Positions 8,814-17,906 are shown, counted from the stretch's first letter. The stretch is 64,000 bases of DNA from Pseudomonas rhizoryzae (GCF_005250615.1 NZ_SULM01000001.1:248001-312000); one strand, 5' to 3'. A program made the numbers and translations. The notes: a model not told the origin generated them from the letters alone.

Positions 8814-9473
8814 TCAGGCCCGTTCCGGGGCCAGGCGGCGTTCCAGGTTTCCCACCAGCAGGGCTGCGGGAATGCACAGGGCCGCGTACATCACACCCGC
8901 CAGGACCAGCACGGGCATGTATTGGAAGGTGCTGGAGCCGATCATCGAGGCGCGGCTCACCAATTCCGGCAGGGCGATGGTGAAGCACAGCGACGAGGCC
9001 TGGAAAATCATGATGGAGAAGCCCAGCAGCGCCGGGATGGCGATACGCAGGGCCTGGGGCAGGATGACAAAGCGTAGGGCGTCGAGCGGGGTGAGGCCGA
9101 TCACGTCCGCCGCCTCGCGCTGGCCCTGGGCGACGGCGTCCAGGCCGCCCCTGAGGATCTCGCTGGTGTAGGCGCCGGTGCAGTAGGCCAGGGCCAGGGC
9201 GGCGGCGCTGTAGGCACTGAGGGTGATGTGCGCGGAGGGCAGGCCGAAATAGAAGTACTGCAGCAGGATCAGCGCCGGGGCGCCCCGTCCCAGTTCCACC
9301 ACCACCACGGTCAGCCAACGCAGCGGCAGCCTGCGGCTGGACACGCCCAGGGCGAACAGCAGCCCCAGCGGAATGCCGACCAGCAGGGCCAGGGCGGTCA
9401 CCTGCAACGAGAGCAGCAGGCCGTGCCACAGATCCGGAAACCATTCGACCCAGTTGGCGAGGAGTTCGGTCAT
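8814..9473 (-). CDS. Amino-acid ABC transporter permease
   Basis: 219-aa inner-membrane permease of the HisM/GlnP family with about five membrane segments. The BPD_transp_1 coupling loop that contacts the ATPase is visible (EAADVIGLTPLDALRFVILP, then QALRIAIP). Its ATG at 9473 overlaps the stop of the other permease gene (ATGA). Together with the gene at 9470-10111 it would form the heterodimeric channel. Confidence 0.92.
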   Translation of the reverse strand: MTELLANWVEWFPDLWHGLLLSLQVTALALLVGIPLGLLFALGVSSRRLPLRWLTVVVVELGRGAPALILLQYFYFGLPSAHITLSAYSAAALALAYCTGAYTSEILRGGLDAVAQGQREAADVIGLTPLDALRFVILPQALRIAIPALLGFSIMIFQASSLCFTIALPELVSRASMIGSSTFQYMPVLVLAGVMYAALCIPAALLVGNLERRLAPERA

Positions 9474-10111
9474 CGCTGGATCCTCCGGCCGAGGTGGTCG
9501 CCCAGGCGCCGGGCGAACAAGGCCACCGGTACGCTCAGGGCGATGTAGAGCAGGGCGGCCAGGCTGTACACCGGCAGGCCCTGGAAGGTCTGCTGGGTCT
9601 GCTGGTAGGCAGCGGCGCTGATGTCGGTGACGCCCAGGGTCGAGGCGATGGCCGAGTCCTTGAGCAGGCCGATGGCATAGGTGGCGGCGGCCGGGATGGC
9701 GATGCGCACCAGTTGCGGCAGGATGACGTCGAAGAAGCGCTGCCGGGCGCTGAGGTTGAGCACCAGCGCCGCTTCGTACTGGCCGGCGGGGATGCCGCTG
9801 AGGGCACCCCGGTAGACCTCGGCCATATGCGCGGCGGTGATCAGCCCCAGGCCGAGGGTGGCCGCGGCGAAGGGCGACAGGGTCAACCAGCCGCCGCCCA
9901 GGCCGAAGAAGATGAAGAACAACCAGACGATGGGCGGAATGGCGCGCAGGGTGAGGATTACCGTAAAGGCGAGGAGGCGCAGAGGCTTGAGTCGGCACAC
10001 CCGCAGGCCACAGAGCGGAAAGCCCAGCACCAGGCCGATGGCGAAGGCGGTCGCGGTCACCGCCAGGGTCCAGGGAATGCCCTGCAGCAGGGCGAGCAGG
10101 ATGGCGCCCAT
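9470..10111 (-). CDS. Amino-acid ABC transporter permease
   Basis: 213-aa inner-membrane permease of the same family and partner of the downstream permease. The coupling loop reads QYEAALVLNLSARQRFFDVI then LPQLVRIAIP. The ATG at 10111 shares one base with the ATPase stop (TGATG), and its own stop overlaps the next permease start, so the three transporter genes are tightly coupled. Several hydrophobic segments span the protein. Confidence 0.92.
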   Translation of the reverse strand: MGAILLALLQGIPWTLAVTATAFAIGLVLGFPLCGLRVCRLKPLRLLAFTVILTLRAIPPIVWLFFIFFGLGGGWLTLSPFAAATLGLGLITAAHMAEVYRGALSGIPAGQYEAALVLNLSARQRFFDVILPQLVRIAIPAAATYAIGLLKDSAIASTLGVTDISAAAYQQTQQTFQGLPVYSLAALLYIALSVPVALFARRLGDHLGRRIQR

Positions 10112-10917
10112 CAGCGATTCCTCACCGCGGCCAGGAAGCGCTGGACCCGCTCGTGTTGCGGATGGCGCATGACCTGGGCGCTCGGCCCCTGTTCGATGAT
10201 GCGCCCGTCGGCCATGACCACCACGCGGTCGGAGACGGTCTCGGCGAAGTGCATCTCGTGGGTGACCATGATCATCGACATGCCTTCCTGGGCCAGCTCC
10301 TGCATCACCTTGAGCACCTCCATGCCCAGCTCCGGGTCCAGCGCCGAGGTGGGCTCGTCGAACAGCATCAGCTCCGGGTCCAGAGCCAGGGCACGGGCAA
10401 TGGCCACACGCTGCTGCTGACCGCCGGAACACTGGCTGGGATAGGCCTTGGCCTTGGCGGCCAGGCCGACGCGTTCGAGTAACAGCATTGAACGGCGATC
10501 CGCTTCCTGGCGACTGCGCCCCAGGCTGCGCACCTGGGCGAGGCTGACGTTCTGCAGCACGGTCAGGTGCGGAAAGAGGTTGAAGGACTGGAACACCATG
10601 CCGATGCGCCGCCGCAAGGCCACCAGTTGCTGGCGAGAGACCTGGCCGGCCTGCAGGCTCAGGCCTTCCAGGGTCACGCTGCCGCTGGTGGGCGGTTCCA
10701 GCTGGTTGATGCAGCGCAGCAGGGTGCTCTTGCCCGAGCCGCTGGGGCCGATGATGGCCAGCACTTCGCCCTTGGCCATGTCCAGGGACACGTCGTGCAA
10801 GACCTCATAGGGCCCGAAACGCTTGCCGATGCCTTCCAGGCGCAGGAACGCCGGGCGCTCTTCGGGCTGCTCCGGCGCCGACGACACGGGGGTTCTGACG
10901 ATACTCATGGCGCTCAT
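10111..10917 (-). CDS. Amino-acid ABC transporter ATP-binding protein
   Basis: 268-aa cytoplasmic ATPase of the GlnQ/HisP family that powers the two permeases. Walker A is GPSGSGKST, the Q-loop is VFQSFNLFPH, the signature is CSGGQQQRVAIARALA, Walker B is LMLFDEPTSALDPE, and the switch His is in VTHEMHFAE. The ATG at 10917 has GGAGAG about 8 bp upstream. It lies 42 bp after the M24 hydrolase gene. Confidence 0.94.
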   Translation of the reverse strand: MSAMSIVRTPVSSAPEQPEERPAFLRLEGIGKRFGPYEVLHDVSLDMAKGEVLAIIGPSGSGKSTLLRCINQLEPPTSGSVTLEGLSLQAGQVSRQQLVALRRRIGMVFQSFNLFPHLTVLQNVSLAQVRSLGRSRQEADRRSMLLLERVGLAAKAKAYPSQCSGGQQQRVAIARALALDPELMLFDEPTSALDPELGMEVLKVMQELAQEGMSMIMVTHEMHFAETVSDRVVVMADGRIIEQGPSAQVMRHPQHERVQRFLAAVRNR

Positions 10918-10959
10918 CTCGCTCTCCTCGAAGACGCCTCCATAGCGGAGGCGGGGCCA

Positions 10960-12267
10960 TCAGTGCAGGTCGGGATCCAGCAACGGCGTGCGCGACAGCT
11001 TCACCGCCCCCGCCGCCGTGATCACCACCTGTTCTTCCAGCTTCACCCCCTCGGGGCCGCCCTGTTCGCCGATGAAGCTCTCCACCGAGACCACCATGTT
11101 CTCGGCGAAGGTGCCGTCGTAACCCCAGTCGGCGAAGTCGGTGGCGTAGGCCACGCTGGGGTACTCGTCCACCAGGCCGACGCCGTGCAGCATCATCATG
11201 TAGCGGTTATGCCGGTACTTTTCCGGCACCGGCCAGCAGCGCTCGGCGAATTCGCGGAAGCCCAGGCCCGGGCGCAGCAGATTGATGTTCTGCGTCAATT
11301 GCTCGGCTGCCGTCTGCAAGAGGTCGCGCTGGCGCGTGGTGGCCGGCTGGCCGGGGCAGACGAAGCTGCGGGAGATGTCCGACAGGTAGCCGCCGGGACC
11401 GACCATGTCGGTATCGAAGCAGACCAGTTCCCCGGCCTGGATGGGCTTGTCGGTGGCGTCCTGGAACCAGGGATTGGTGCGCTGGCCGGAGCTGAGCAGG
11501 CGGCTTTCGGCCCATTCGCCGCCGTGGGCGACGTTGGTGCCGTGCAGGATGCTCCACAGCTGGTTTTCGGTGATGCCCGGCTGCAGACTGGCGCGCATCC
11601 GCGCGATGGCCAGGTCGCAGACGCCCATGGAGACGCGATGGCTGGCCAGCTCCTCGGCCGACTTGATCAGCCGCGCCTGCTCCATCAGCGGCTGGGCATC
11701 GTGCAGGCTCACACCCAGGTCCGCCAGCTTGGTGGCGCCCCAGGGGTCGCAGCGGTCCACCGCCAGGCGCCGGTTGCCGCTGCCATGATGCAGCACCAGT
11801 TCGGCGACCTCGTGGGCCCAGGAGGTCGCCTTTTCCTCGACCCGCGGGCCGGCCAGGAAATACAGCCAGGGCGTGGCCGGACGGATCTCGTCGATGGTCT
11901 CGATGTGTTCGCTGTTGTGCTTGCTGCTGGTGAAGTCGAACAGGATCACCGGACCGTTGGTGGTCACCAGCACGTAGCGACTGGGGGAATGCATGACCCA
12001 CAGCCCCAGGTTGTTGGTGTCGGTGGCGTAGCGGATGTTGATCGGATCGGCCAGCAGCACGCCGGCGTAGTCATGCTCCACCAGCTGCGCGCGGATGCGC
12101 TCCAGGCGATAGCGGCGCAGGGCACGACGGTCGATGGCGGCGTGGGCGCGCAGCAGGCCTTCGTCGAGCGGGGCGAGGTGATGCTCGCTGACGCGGCTGT
12201 CCTGGCGAAAGCTGAGGCGCGCGTCGGCGACCGGGTCGAAGCCGGCAAGGGATTCCGGATGCTGCAT
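10960..12267 (-). CDS. M24 family metallohydrolase (Xaa-Pro peptidase/creatinase/DddP-like)
   Basis: 435-aa pita-bread-fold protein: a creatinase-type N-terminal domain, then an M24 catalytic domain. Visible metal-ligand motifs are CFDTDMVGPGGYLSDISRSF (two Asp ligands), MMLHGVGLVDEYP (His), VSVESFIGE (Glu) and KLEEQVVIT (Glu). M24 members include proline peptidases, creatinase and the DMSP lyase DddP, so the family does not fix the reaction. The start chosen is ATG at 12267, which has GAGG about 8 bp upstream; an in-frame start at 12345 lacks a ribosome-binding site. The operon position, between a demethylase and a transporter, suggests it acts on the imported compound. Confidence 0.82.
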   Translation of the reverse strand: MQHPESLAGFDPVADARLSFRQDSRVSEHHLAPLDEGLLRAHAAIDRRALRRYRLERIRAQLVEHDYAGVLLADPINIRYATDTNNLGLWVMHSPSRYVLVTTNGPVILFDFTSSKHNSEHIETIDEIRPATPWLYFLAGPRVEEKATSWAHEVAELVLHHGSGNRRLAVDRCDPWGATKLADLGVSLHDAQPLMEQARLIKSAEELASHRVSMGVCDLAIARMRASLQPGITENQLWSILHGTNVAHGGEWAESRLLSSGQRTNPWFQDATDKPIQAGELVCFDTDMVGPGGYLSDISRSFVCPGQPATTRQRDLLQTAAEQLTQNINLLRPGLGFREFAERCWPVPEKYRHNRYMMMLHGVGLVDEYPSVAYATDFADWGYDGTFAENMVVSVESFIGEQGGPEGVKLEEQVVITAAGAVKLSRTPLLDPDLH

Positions 12268-12371
12268 AAGGACCTCGTCTGGCCAGCCTGGGCCGGCATG
12301 TTCTTGTGAGACGTCGAAGAGGCAGTAAGCAAAGGGGTGCAACAAGCTCGCCGCAGGACGAGCCGACCTTC

Positions 12372-14408
12372 TCAGAGGTCTTTCACCAGGCGCAGCGCGT
12401 CGTAGATGGCCGCGTGGGTATTGCGCGAAGAGACCGCGTCGCCGATGCGGAACAGTTGGAAGCGCCCCGCGGGATTGGTGGCGAGCTGCTGCGGTCGGCC
12501 GACGATCAGGTCCTGATATTCCACCGCGCCTTCGTTGCTGGCCAGCGGCTTGAGGTCGAAGTAGAGCTCGTCCAGGGGCAGGGTGCCGTGGTTGACCACC
12601 ACCTGGTCGTAGTGGCAGACCCTTTCCAGGTCGCTGTAGTCGGTGCCGACGATGGCCTTGAGCTGATCACCGTCACGCTCCACGGCCTTCAGGCGGTAGG
12701 TCACGGTGAAATGGGTATCGAGCCCCTGCAGGGATCTCATGTAGGGCACCAGGTTCATGCCCATGACCTCGGGGGCGAAGCTGCGGTCGGGCGTCATGAT
12801 CTCGGTACGGGCGCCGCTACGGGCGATGAACTCGGCCGCCTGTAGCCCGGCGTGGTCGCCGGCGTCGTCGTAGACCAGCACGTTGCGCCCCGGCTTGACG
12901 TCGCCGGCGATGATGTCCCAGCTGGACACCACCAGGTCATTGCCGCGTTCGAGTACCTCGGTGTGGGGCAGGCCGCCGGTGGCGACGATCACCACCTCGG
13001 GGTCTTCCGCCAGCACCCGCTCGGTGTCCGCCCAGGTGTTGAAGTGGAACTGCACGCCGAGGCGATCGCACTGGGCCAGGCGCCAGTCGATGATGCTCTG
13101 CATCTCCTTGCGGCGCTCCGACTGGGCGGTGAGCCGCACCTGGCCGCCGGCCTGCTCGGCCAGCTCCAGCACCACCACCTGGTGACCCCGCTCGCCGGCT
13201 ACCCGGGCCGCCTCCAGCCCGCCGGGACCGGCGCCGACCACCACCACCTTGCGGCGGGTCGCGGCCTTGGGGATGGTGTGGGGCATGCTGGTTTCGCGCC
13301 CGGTGGCGGCGTTGTGGATGCAATAGGCCGCGCCGGCGTTGTAGATGCGGTCCAGGCAGTAGTTGGCACCGACGCAGGGACGGATATCGTCTTCGCGGCC
13401 CTCGATCAGCTTGCGCACCAGGTGCGGATCGGTCATGTGCGCGCGGGTCATGCCGACCATGTCCACCAGGCCGGCGGCGATGGCGTGGCGGGCGGTGGCG
13501 ACGTCGGGGATCTTCGCCGCATGGAAGGTGGGGAAGCCGGTGCGCGAGCGGATCTCGCCGGCGAAGTCCAGGTGCGGGGCGTTGCGCATGCCCTGCACCG
13601 GGATGATGTCGGTGAGGGCGGCGTCGGTGGCGATGTTGCCGCGGATGACGTTGAGGAAGTCGATCATCCCGCTGTCCTTGAGCAGCTGGGTGATGGTCAG
13701 GCCTTCCTCCTTGGTCAGCCCGCCCTTGGCCACCTCGTCGGCGGTGTAGCGGATGCCGACGATGAAGCGCTCGCCGACCCGGGTGCGAATGGCCTTGAGC
13801 ACCTCGAAGGTGAAGTGCAGGCGATTGCTCAGCGAACCGCCGTAGGGCTCGTCCAGGTCATTGGTCAGCGGCGACCAGAACTGGTCCATCAGGTGGCCGT
13901 AGGCTTGCAGCTCGATGCCATCCATGCCGGCGGCTACCATGCGCTCGGCGGCGTCGGCGTAGTCCTTGACGATGCGCTCGATGTCCCAGCTTTCCAGGCG
14001 CTTGGGGAAGGCGCGGTGGGCCGGCTCGCGACTGTGGGAGGAGGACACCACCGGCAGCCAGTCGCCCTTGTCCCAGCGGGTGCGGCGGCCCAGGTGGGTC
14101 AGCTGGATCATCACCGCCGCGCCATGTTCGTGGCATTCGTCGGTGAGGTCCTTGAGCCAGCCCACCACCTCGTCCTTGTAGGCCAGCACGTTGTTGAACA
14201 CTGGAGGACTGTCGCGCGAGATGGCTGCCGAGCCGGCGGTCATGGTCATGGCCACGCCGGCCTTGGCCCGTTCCACGTGATAGGCGCGGTAGAGCTGCTT
14301 GGGCATGCCCTCTTCGGGGTAGGCGGGTTCGTGGGAGGTGATGATGACGCGGTTGCGCAGCGTCAGGTGCTTGAGTTGATACGGCTGCAGCAGAGGATCG
14401 TTCTTCAT
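12372..14408 (-). CDS. Old-Yellow-Enzyme-type NADH:flavin oxidoreductase/N-demethylase (StcD-like)
   Basis: 678-aa enzyme of the trimethylamine-dehydrogenase/2,4-dienoyl-CoA-reductase type. It has an N-terminal FMN TIM barrel (LTLRNRVIITSHEPAYPEEG, LTNDLDEPYGGSLSNRLHF, GLVDMVGMTRAHMTDPHLV) and a C-terminal nucleotide-binding domain with VVVVGAGPGGLEAARVAGE. It resembles enzymes that demethylate N-methylproline in stachydrine breakdown. The iron-sulfur region reads CVGANYCLDR with another Cys 12 residues after the second: relative to the four-Cys motif of trimethylamine dehydrogenase, the second ligand is Ala. ATG at 14408 is chosen; a GTG at 14420 is also possible. It is the first gene of the operon, divergent from a TetR gene. 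Confidence 0.85.
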   Translation of the reverse strand: MKNDPLLQPYQLKHLTLRNRVIITSHEPAYPEEGMPKQLYRAYHVERAKAGVAMTMTAGSAAISRDSPPVFNNVLAYKDEVVGWLKDLTDECHEHGAAVMIQLTHLGRRTRWDKGDWLPVVSSSHSREPAHRAFPKRLESWDIERIVKDYADAAERMVAAGMDGIELQAYGHLMDQFWSPLTNDLDEPYGGSLSNRLHFTFEVLKAIRTRVGERFIVGIRYTADEVAKGGLTKEEGLTITQLLKDSGMIDFLNVIRGNIATDAALTDIIPVQGMRNAPHLDFAGEIRSRTGFPTFHAAKIPDVATARHAIAAGLVDMVGMTRAHMTDPHLVRKLIEGREDDIRPCVGANYCLDRIYNAGAAYCIHNAATGRETSMPHTIPKAATRRKVVVVGAGPGGLEAARVAGERGHQVVVLELAEQAGGQVRLTAQSERRKEMQSIIDWRLAQCDRLGVQFHFNTWADTERVLAEDPEVVIVATGGLPHTEVLERGNDLVVSSWDIIAGDVKPGRNVLVYDDAGDHAGLQAAEFIARSGARTEIMTPDRSFAPEVMGMNLVPYMRSLQGLDTHFTVTYRLKAVERDGDQLKAIVGTDYSDLERVCHYDQVVVNHGTLPLDELYFDLKPLASNEGAVEYQDLIVGRPQQLATNPAGRFQLFRIGDAVSSRNTHAAIYDALRLVKDL

Positions 14409-14458
14409 GTCCGGGTCCACCAGCGCTCATCAGGTGGAGAGACCTTAAAACCCTCTGT

Positions 14459-14488
14459 ACACAGGTGTCAACTGGCCTGACACAGGTG
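14459..14488. promoter_or_regulatory. Candidate TetR operator: dyad plus direct repeat
   Basis: In the 126-bp divergent gap, ACACAGGTG occurs twice, at 14459-14467 and 14480-14488, exactly 21 bp (two helical turns) apart. The same stretch holds the inverted repeat GTGTCA-N7-TGACAC at 14465-14483. It sits about 50-80 bp upstream of the demethylase start and about 50-75 bp upstream of the regulator start, where a local TetR protein would be expected to bind. The repeats are seen; binding is inferred. Confidence 0.55.
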
Positions 14489-14534
14489 AACATTTTCCCT
14501 TGGCGGACGTTCAGGGGCGCGGTACCATCACGCC

Positions 14535-15176
14535 ATGAACGCACCTGCCCCCGCTGTTATCGAACCCTCGCGCGGCTCCCTGGAGAGCTGGCTCAATGCG
14601 GCCTACGAGAGCCTCAAGGACGCGGGCGTGGATGCCGTGCGCATCCAGCCGCTGGCCAAGAAACTCAAGTTGTCGCGCACCAGCTTCTACTGGTTCTTCG
14701 AGGATCGGGAGGCGCTGCTGCAGGCGCTGATCGACCAGTGGAAGAACAAGAACACCGGCAACCTGGTGGCCCGCACCGAGGCCTATGCCGAGTCCATCAC
14801 CGAGGCCATCCTCAATGTCTTCGACTGCTGGCTGGATGCCCGGCTGTTCGATTCCCAGTTCGAATTCGCCATGCGCAGCTGGGCGCTGCAATCGGCCGAG
14901 GTGGCGCAGGACATCGCCGAGGCGGATGCCTTGCGCATCGCCGCGCTCAAGGCCATGTTCGACCGCTTCGGCTTCGAGGACCGCGCCGCCGAGACCCGCG
15001 CCCGTTCCATCTACCTGACCCAAATCGGCTACATCAGCATGAAGACCGTCGAGCCGCTGGAGTACCGCCTCAAGTTCATCCCCGAGTACCTGAAGATCTT
15101 CACCGGCCTGGAGCCGGAGCCGCGCGAGCTGGAGCGGTTCTTCAGCCGTCATCGGCTGGTCGCTCCCACGGCTTGA
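14535..15176 (+). CDS. TetR/AcrR family transcriptional regulator
   Basis: 213-aa DNA-binding regulator. The N-terminal helix-turn-helix covers about residues 20-65 (VDAVRIQPLAKKLKLSRTSF then YWFFEDREALLQALID); the rest is an all-helical ligand domain. It is transcribed away from the demethylase/transporter operon and is probably its local regulator, with the repeats at 14459-14488 as the likely target. The ligand is unknown; a methylated amino or imino acid would fit the operon. The gene is convergent with the aldehyde dehydrogenase gene, leaving only 9 bp between stop codons. Confidence 0.9.
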   Translation: MNAPAPAVIEPSRGSLESWLNAAYESLKDAGVDAVRIQPLAKKLKLSRTSFYWFFEDREALLQALIDQWKNKNTGNLVARTEAYAESITEAILNVFDCWLDARLFDSQFEFAMRSWALQSAEVAQDIAEADALRIAALKAMFDRFGFEDRAAETRARSIYLTQIGYISMKTVEPLEYRLKFIPEYLKIFTGLEPEPRELERFFSRHRLVAPTA

Positions 15177-15185
15177 GGAGTCAAC

Positions 15186-16631
15186 TCAGCCGCGCCCGAC
15201 CAGGCGTGAGACCCATTGCGCCAGGCGCAGCTTGGCCTTGGAGTAGGGCGGGAACAGCAGCCTGACCGCCAGCCAGGGACCGGCGCGCAGCACGCTGCGT
15301 TCGTGGGAGAAGGTGCGAAAGCCTGCCAGACCATGGGCGCTGCCGCTGCCCGAGTGATTCACGCCGCCGAACGGCAGGTTGACCTGGGTGTACTGCTGCA
15401 TGCACAGGTTGAGGCCGAGGCTGCCGGAACGGGTGCGCGCCAGCACCTGTCGCTGCACCTGCCGGTCACGGCTCCAGAGATAGAGCGCCAGGGGCTTGGG
15501 ACCGGCATCGATGCGCTGCAGGACGTCGTCCAGCTCGTCGTAGGCGATCACCGGCAGCAGCGGCCCGAAGATCTCCACCTGATCGAGGGGGCTGGCGATG
15601 GCCGAGCAATCCAGCAGGGTCGGCGCCAGGTAGCGCCGGGCCACGTCGTGGTCGCCACCGCAGATCAGCCGGGCACCAGCGGCCTGGGCACTTTGCAGCA
15701 GCTCGGCGAGGCCGGCCGCGTGCCGCTCGTGGATGAGCCGGGCGAGGTCCGGGCTGGCGGCGGGATCGCTGCCATAGCGCCGGGCCAGCAGGCTGCGGCA
15801 GCCTTCGTTGAAGGCGTCCAGCAGGCTGCGATGGACGAAGACATGATCCGGCGCGATGCAGGATTGCCCGGCATTGAGGAATTTGCCCCAGAGCAGCAGC
15901 TCCACGGCGGCGTCCAGGTCGGCGCTGGCCTCGACGATGGCCGGCGACTTGCCGCCCAGTTCCAGGGTGACCGACGCCATGTGCTGGGCGGCGGCCTGCA
16001 TGACCAGGCGCCCGACCGCCGTCGAGCCGGTGAAGAAGAAGTGATCGAAGGGCAGCGCCAGCAGCGCCTGGGCGGTCTCCACGCCGCCCTCGCAGAGGGC
16101 CACGGTGTCGGGAGTGAAGGCTTCGGCGACCATCTCCCGCAGCACGGCGTTGATCGCCGGGGTGAATTCCGACGGCTTGAGCACCACGGTATTGCCCGCG
16201 GCTAGGGCGGATACCAGGGGGCCGAGCAGCGTCGACACCGGGTAATTCCAGGGCCCGATGATCAGGCAGCGGCCGCGTGGCTGGCAGTGGACCTCGGCCG
16301 GACAACCCAGCGAGGTCAGGGTGGCGCCGACCCGGCGTGGCTTCATCCAGCGGCGCAGGTGGCGGCGCGCATGCTGGATCTCTTCCAGCACCGGCATGAT
16401 CTCGGACAGCTCCACCTCTACCTGGGGCTTGCCGAAGTCCGCACGGAAGGCGACGTAAAGGGCCTCGCGCCGGGCCACCAGGGCCTGGTGCAGGCTGTCC
16501 AGCAGGGCGCGGCGCTCCTCGGCGGTCGAGCTGCGCAGGGCCAGCGCCCGTGTGGCCTGGTCGCGGAACAGCTGTTGTGGCGTGGTGACCGCCGAGGTGG
16601 GTAGGACAGGATCGAGCAGGGGGGCAGGCAT
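15186..16631 (-). CDS. ALDH3-family aldehyde dehydrogenase (coniferyl-aldehyde-dehydrogenase type)
   Basis: 481-aa soluble NAD(P)-dependent aldehyde dehydrogenase of the class 3/coniferyl aldehyde group. Seen are the NAD-site stretch GPWNYPVSTLLGPLVSALAA, FFTGSTAVGRLVM, the catalytic-Glu motif LELGGKSPAIV, the nucleophile motif NAGQSCIAPDHV, and FGPLLPVIAYDELDDVL. The ATG at 16631 is taken because the sequence before it is unconserved and a longer open frame would run through the MFS gene. It follows the MFS gene by 65 bp on the same strand, so it may be the last gene of the preceding operon. The real substrate is unknown. Confidence 0.88.
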   Translation of the reverse strand: MPAPLLDPVLPTSAVTTPQQLFRDQATRALALRSSTAEERRALLDSLHQALVARREALYVAFRADFGKPQVEVELSEIMPVLEEIQHARRHLRRWMKPRRVGATLTSLGCPAEVHCQPRGRCLIIGPWNYPVSTLLGPLVSALAAGNTVVLKPSEFTPAINAVLREMVAEAFTPDTVALCEGGVETAQALLALPFDHFFFTGSTAVGRLVMQAAAQHMASVTLELGGKSPAIVEASADLDAAVELLLWGKFLNAGQSCIAPDHVFVHRSLLDAFNEGCRSLLARRYGSDPAASPDLARLIHERHAAGLAELLQSAQAAGARLICGGDHDVARRYLAPTLLDCSAIASPLDQVEIFGPLLPVIAYDELDDVLQRIDAGPKPLALYLWSRDRQVQRQVLARTRSGSLGLNLCMQQYTQVNLPFGGVNHSGSGSAHGLAGFRTFSHERSVLRAGPWLAVRLLFPPYSKAKLRLAQWVSRLVGRG

Positions 16632-16696
16632 GGTGGGGTCCGCACTGGAGTCGAGAGGCTGGGTAAGGGTAGTGGAGCCGGGCGTGCGCGTCGCTC

Positions 16697-17884
16697 TCAG
16701 CCGGAGCGGCGCAGGCGTCCGCGGCTGGGCAGGCGGCCGGTTCTTTCGCTGAGGCCGAGCAGGGCCAGCAGGCTCAGGGCGAGCAGGCTCAGCAGGGCGC
16801 TGGCGAGGGCGGCGGGCCTTACCTCGGCGCCATCCAGCCAGAGCGACGCCAATGCTGGCCCGGCCGCGCAGCCGAGCAGTTGTAGCGACGGCACCAGGGT
16901 GGCGGTGCGCCCCCCGGGATCGAGGCTCAGCGCCAGGCCGATCTGGAACGGGGTCAGGGTCTGCCAGAGGAAGGTGAACAGCAGGCAGAGGCCGACGAAG
17001 GCCAGGTGCGCGCCCATCGGCAGACCATGGATGAGGATGGCGAGCGTACCCAGCAGCAGGGTCGTCAGCAGCAAGGTGCCCAGCGCCGGTAGCCGGTTCA
17101 CCAGTCCGGCACCGGCCAGGCCGCCGAGCAGTTGGGCGCCCAGGCTCAGGGCGATCAGTGACTGGGCCTGGCCGGGCTGCAGGCCCAGGGCTTCGCCATA
17201 GGGCTCCAGATAGGCCCAGAGCGCGCCGATGGCGGCCAGCTGGGCCCCGACGCAGGCCAGCAGCAGGCTGCGGGGCAGTGTCCAGCCGGAGCTGGACGGG
17301 TTGGCCGTCTGGCGTGCGACCGGCGCCAGGCGCCGCGGTAGCGCGGCCAGCAGCGGCAGGGCGAGCGCCGTGACCGCTGCCAGGAGCAGGAAGCCGCCAA
17401 GGATGCCGGCGTTGGGCAGTACCCAGAGCGCCAGTACCGCCGCCAGCAGTCCCTGGCAGCCGGTCTGCAAGGCCATGAACAGGCCGGAGAGCCATTCGGC
17501 CCGGGGTTGGCGCACCATCAGTGCCACCGCCGCCCAGAGCAGCAGGCCTTCGCCTAGCCCGGCGAGGGCGCGCAGGCCGAGCAAGGGCAGATCACCGACG
17601 GCATAGGCGCTGAAGAGGTCGGTGCCGATCGCCAGCAGGATCGCCGGCAGCAGCAGTCGCGGCAGATCCAGGCGCAGGCCCAGGACCTCGCCGAGCATCA
17701 CGCCCAGGCCGAGGGCGACGATCTCGCCCATCGCCACCAGGCCCAGGCCGTCCAGACTCGCCCGGCCGCTGGTGAAGAGTTCACCGAGTAGCAGCGGTTG
17801 CAGGCCCAGGATGAGCAGGGCCAGGGAGCCAAGCAGCAGGGCAGCGGCGACCTGTAGCGGCGGCGAGTGTGGCGTGGCGGTCAT
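16697..17884 (-). CDS. MFS transporter
   Basis: 395-aa integral membrane protein with about 12 hydrophobic segments and a short basic loop mid-protein (LPRRLAPVARQT), the layout of a major facilitator. No substrate-specific motif is recognised. The ATG at 17884 is preceded by AGGGAAG; an upstream in-frame start would overlap the previous gene. It sits 22 bp after the aldolase-like gene, so it most likely imports the pathway substrate or exports its product. Confidence 0.82.
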   Translation of the reverse strand: MTATPHSPPLQVAAALLLGSLALLILGLQPLLLGELFTSGRASLDGLGLVAMGEIVALGLGVMLGEVLGLRLDLPRLLLPAILLAIGTDLFSAYAVGDLPLLGLRALAGLGEGLLLWAAVALMVRQPRAEWLSGLFMALQTGCQGLLAAVLALWVLPNAGILGGFLLLAAVTALALPLLAALPRRLAPVARQTANPSSSGWTLPRSLLLACVGAQLAAIGALWAYLEPYGEALGLQPGQAQSLIALSLGAQLLGGLAGAGLVNRLPALGTLLLTTLLLGTLAILIHGLPMGAHLAFVGLCLLFTFLWQTLTPFQIGLALSLDPGGRTATLVPSLQLLGCAAGPALASLWLDGAEVRPAALASALLSLLALSLLALLGLSERTGRLPSRGRLRRSG

Positions 17885-17906
17885 GGGACTTCCCTCCGGG
17901 TCTCGG

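Noticed and set aside
10567-14480. Long plus-strand frames (580 and 542 codons) opposite the M24 and demethylase genes
   Set aside because: Shadow frames of conserved minus-strand genes, with His/Gly/Ala-rich low-complexity translations.
15186-17495. Aldehyde dehydrogenase extended to a 769-aa fusion
   Set aside because: The extension runs through the MFS gene in another frame and has no conserved sequence; the natural start is 16631.
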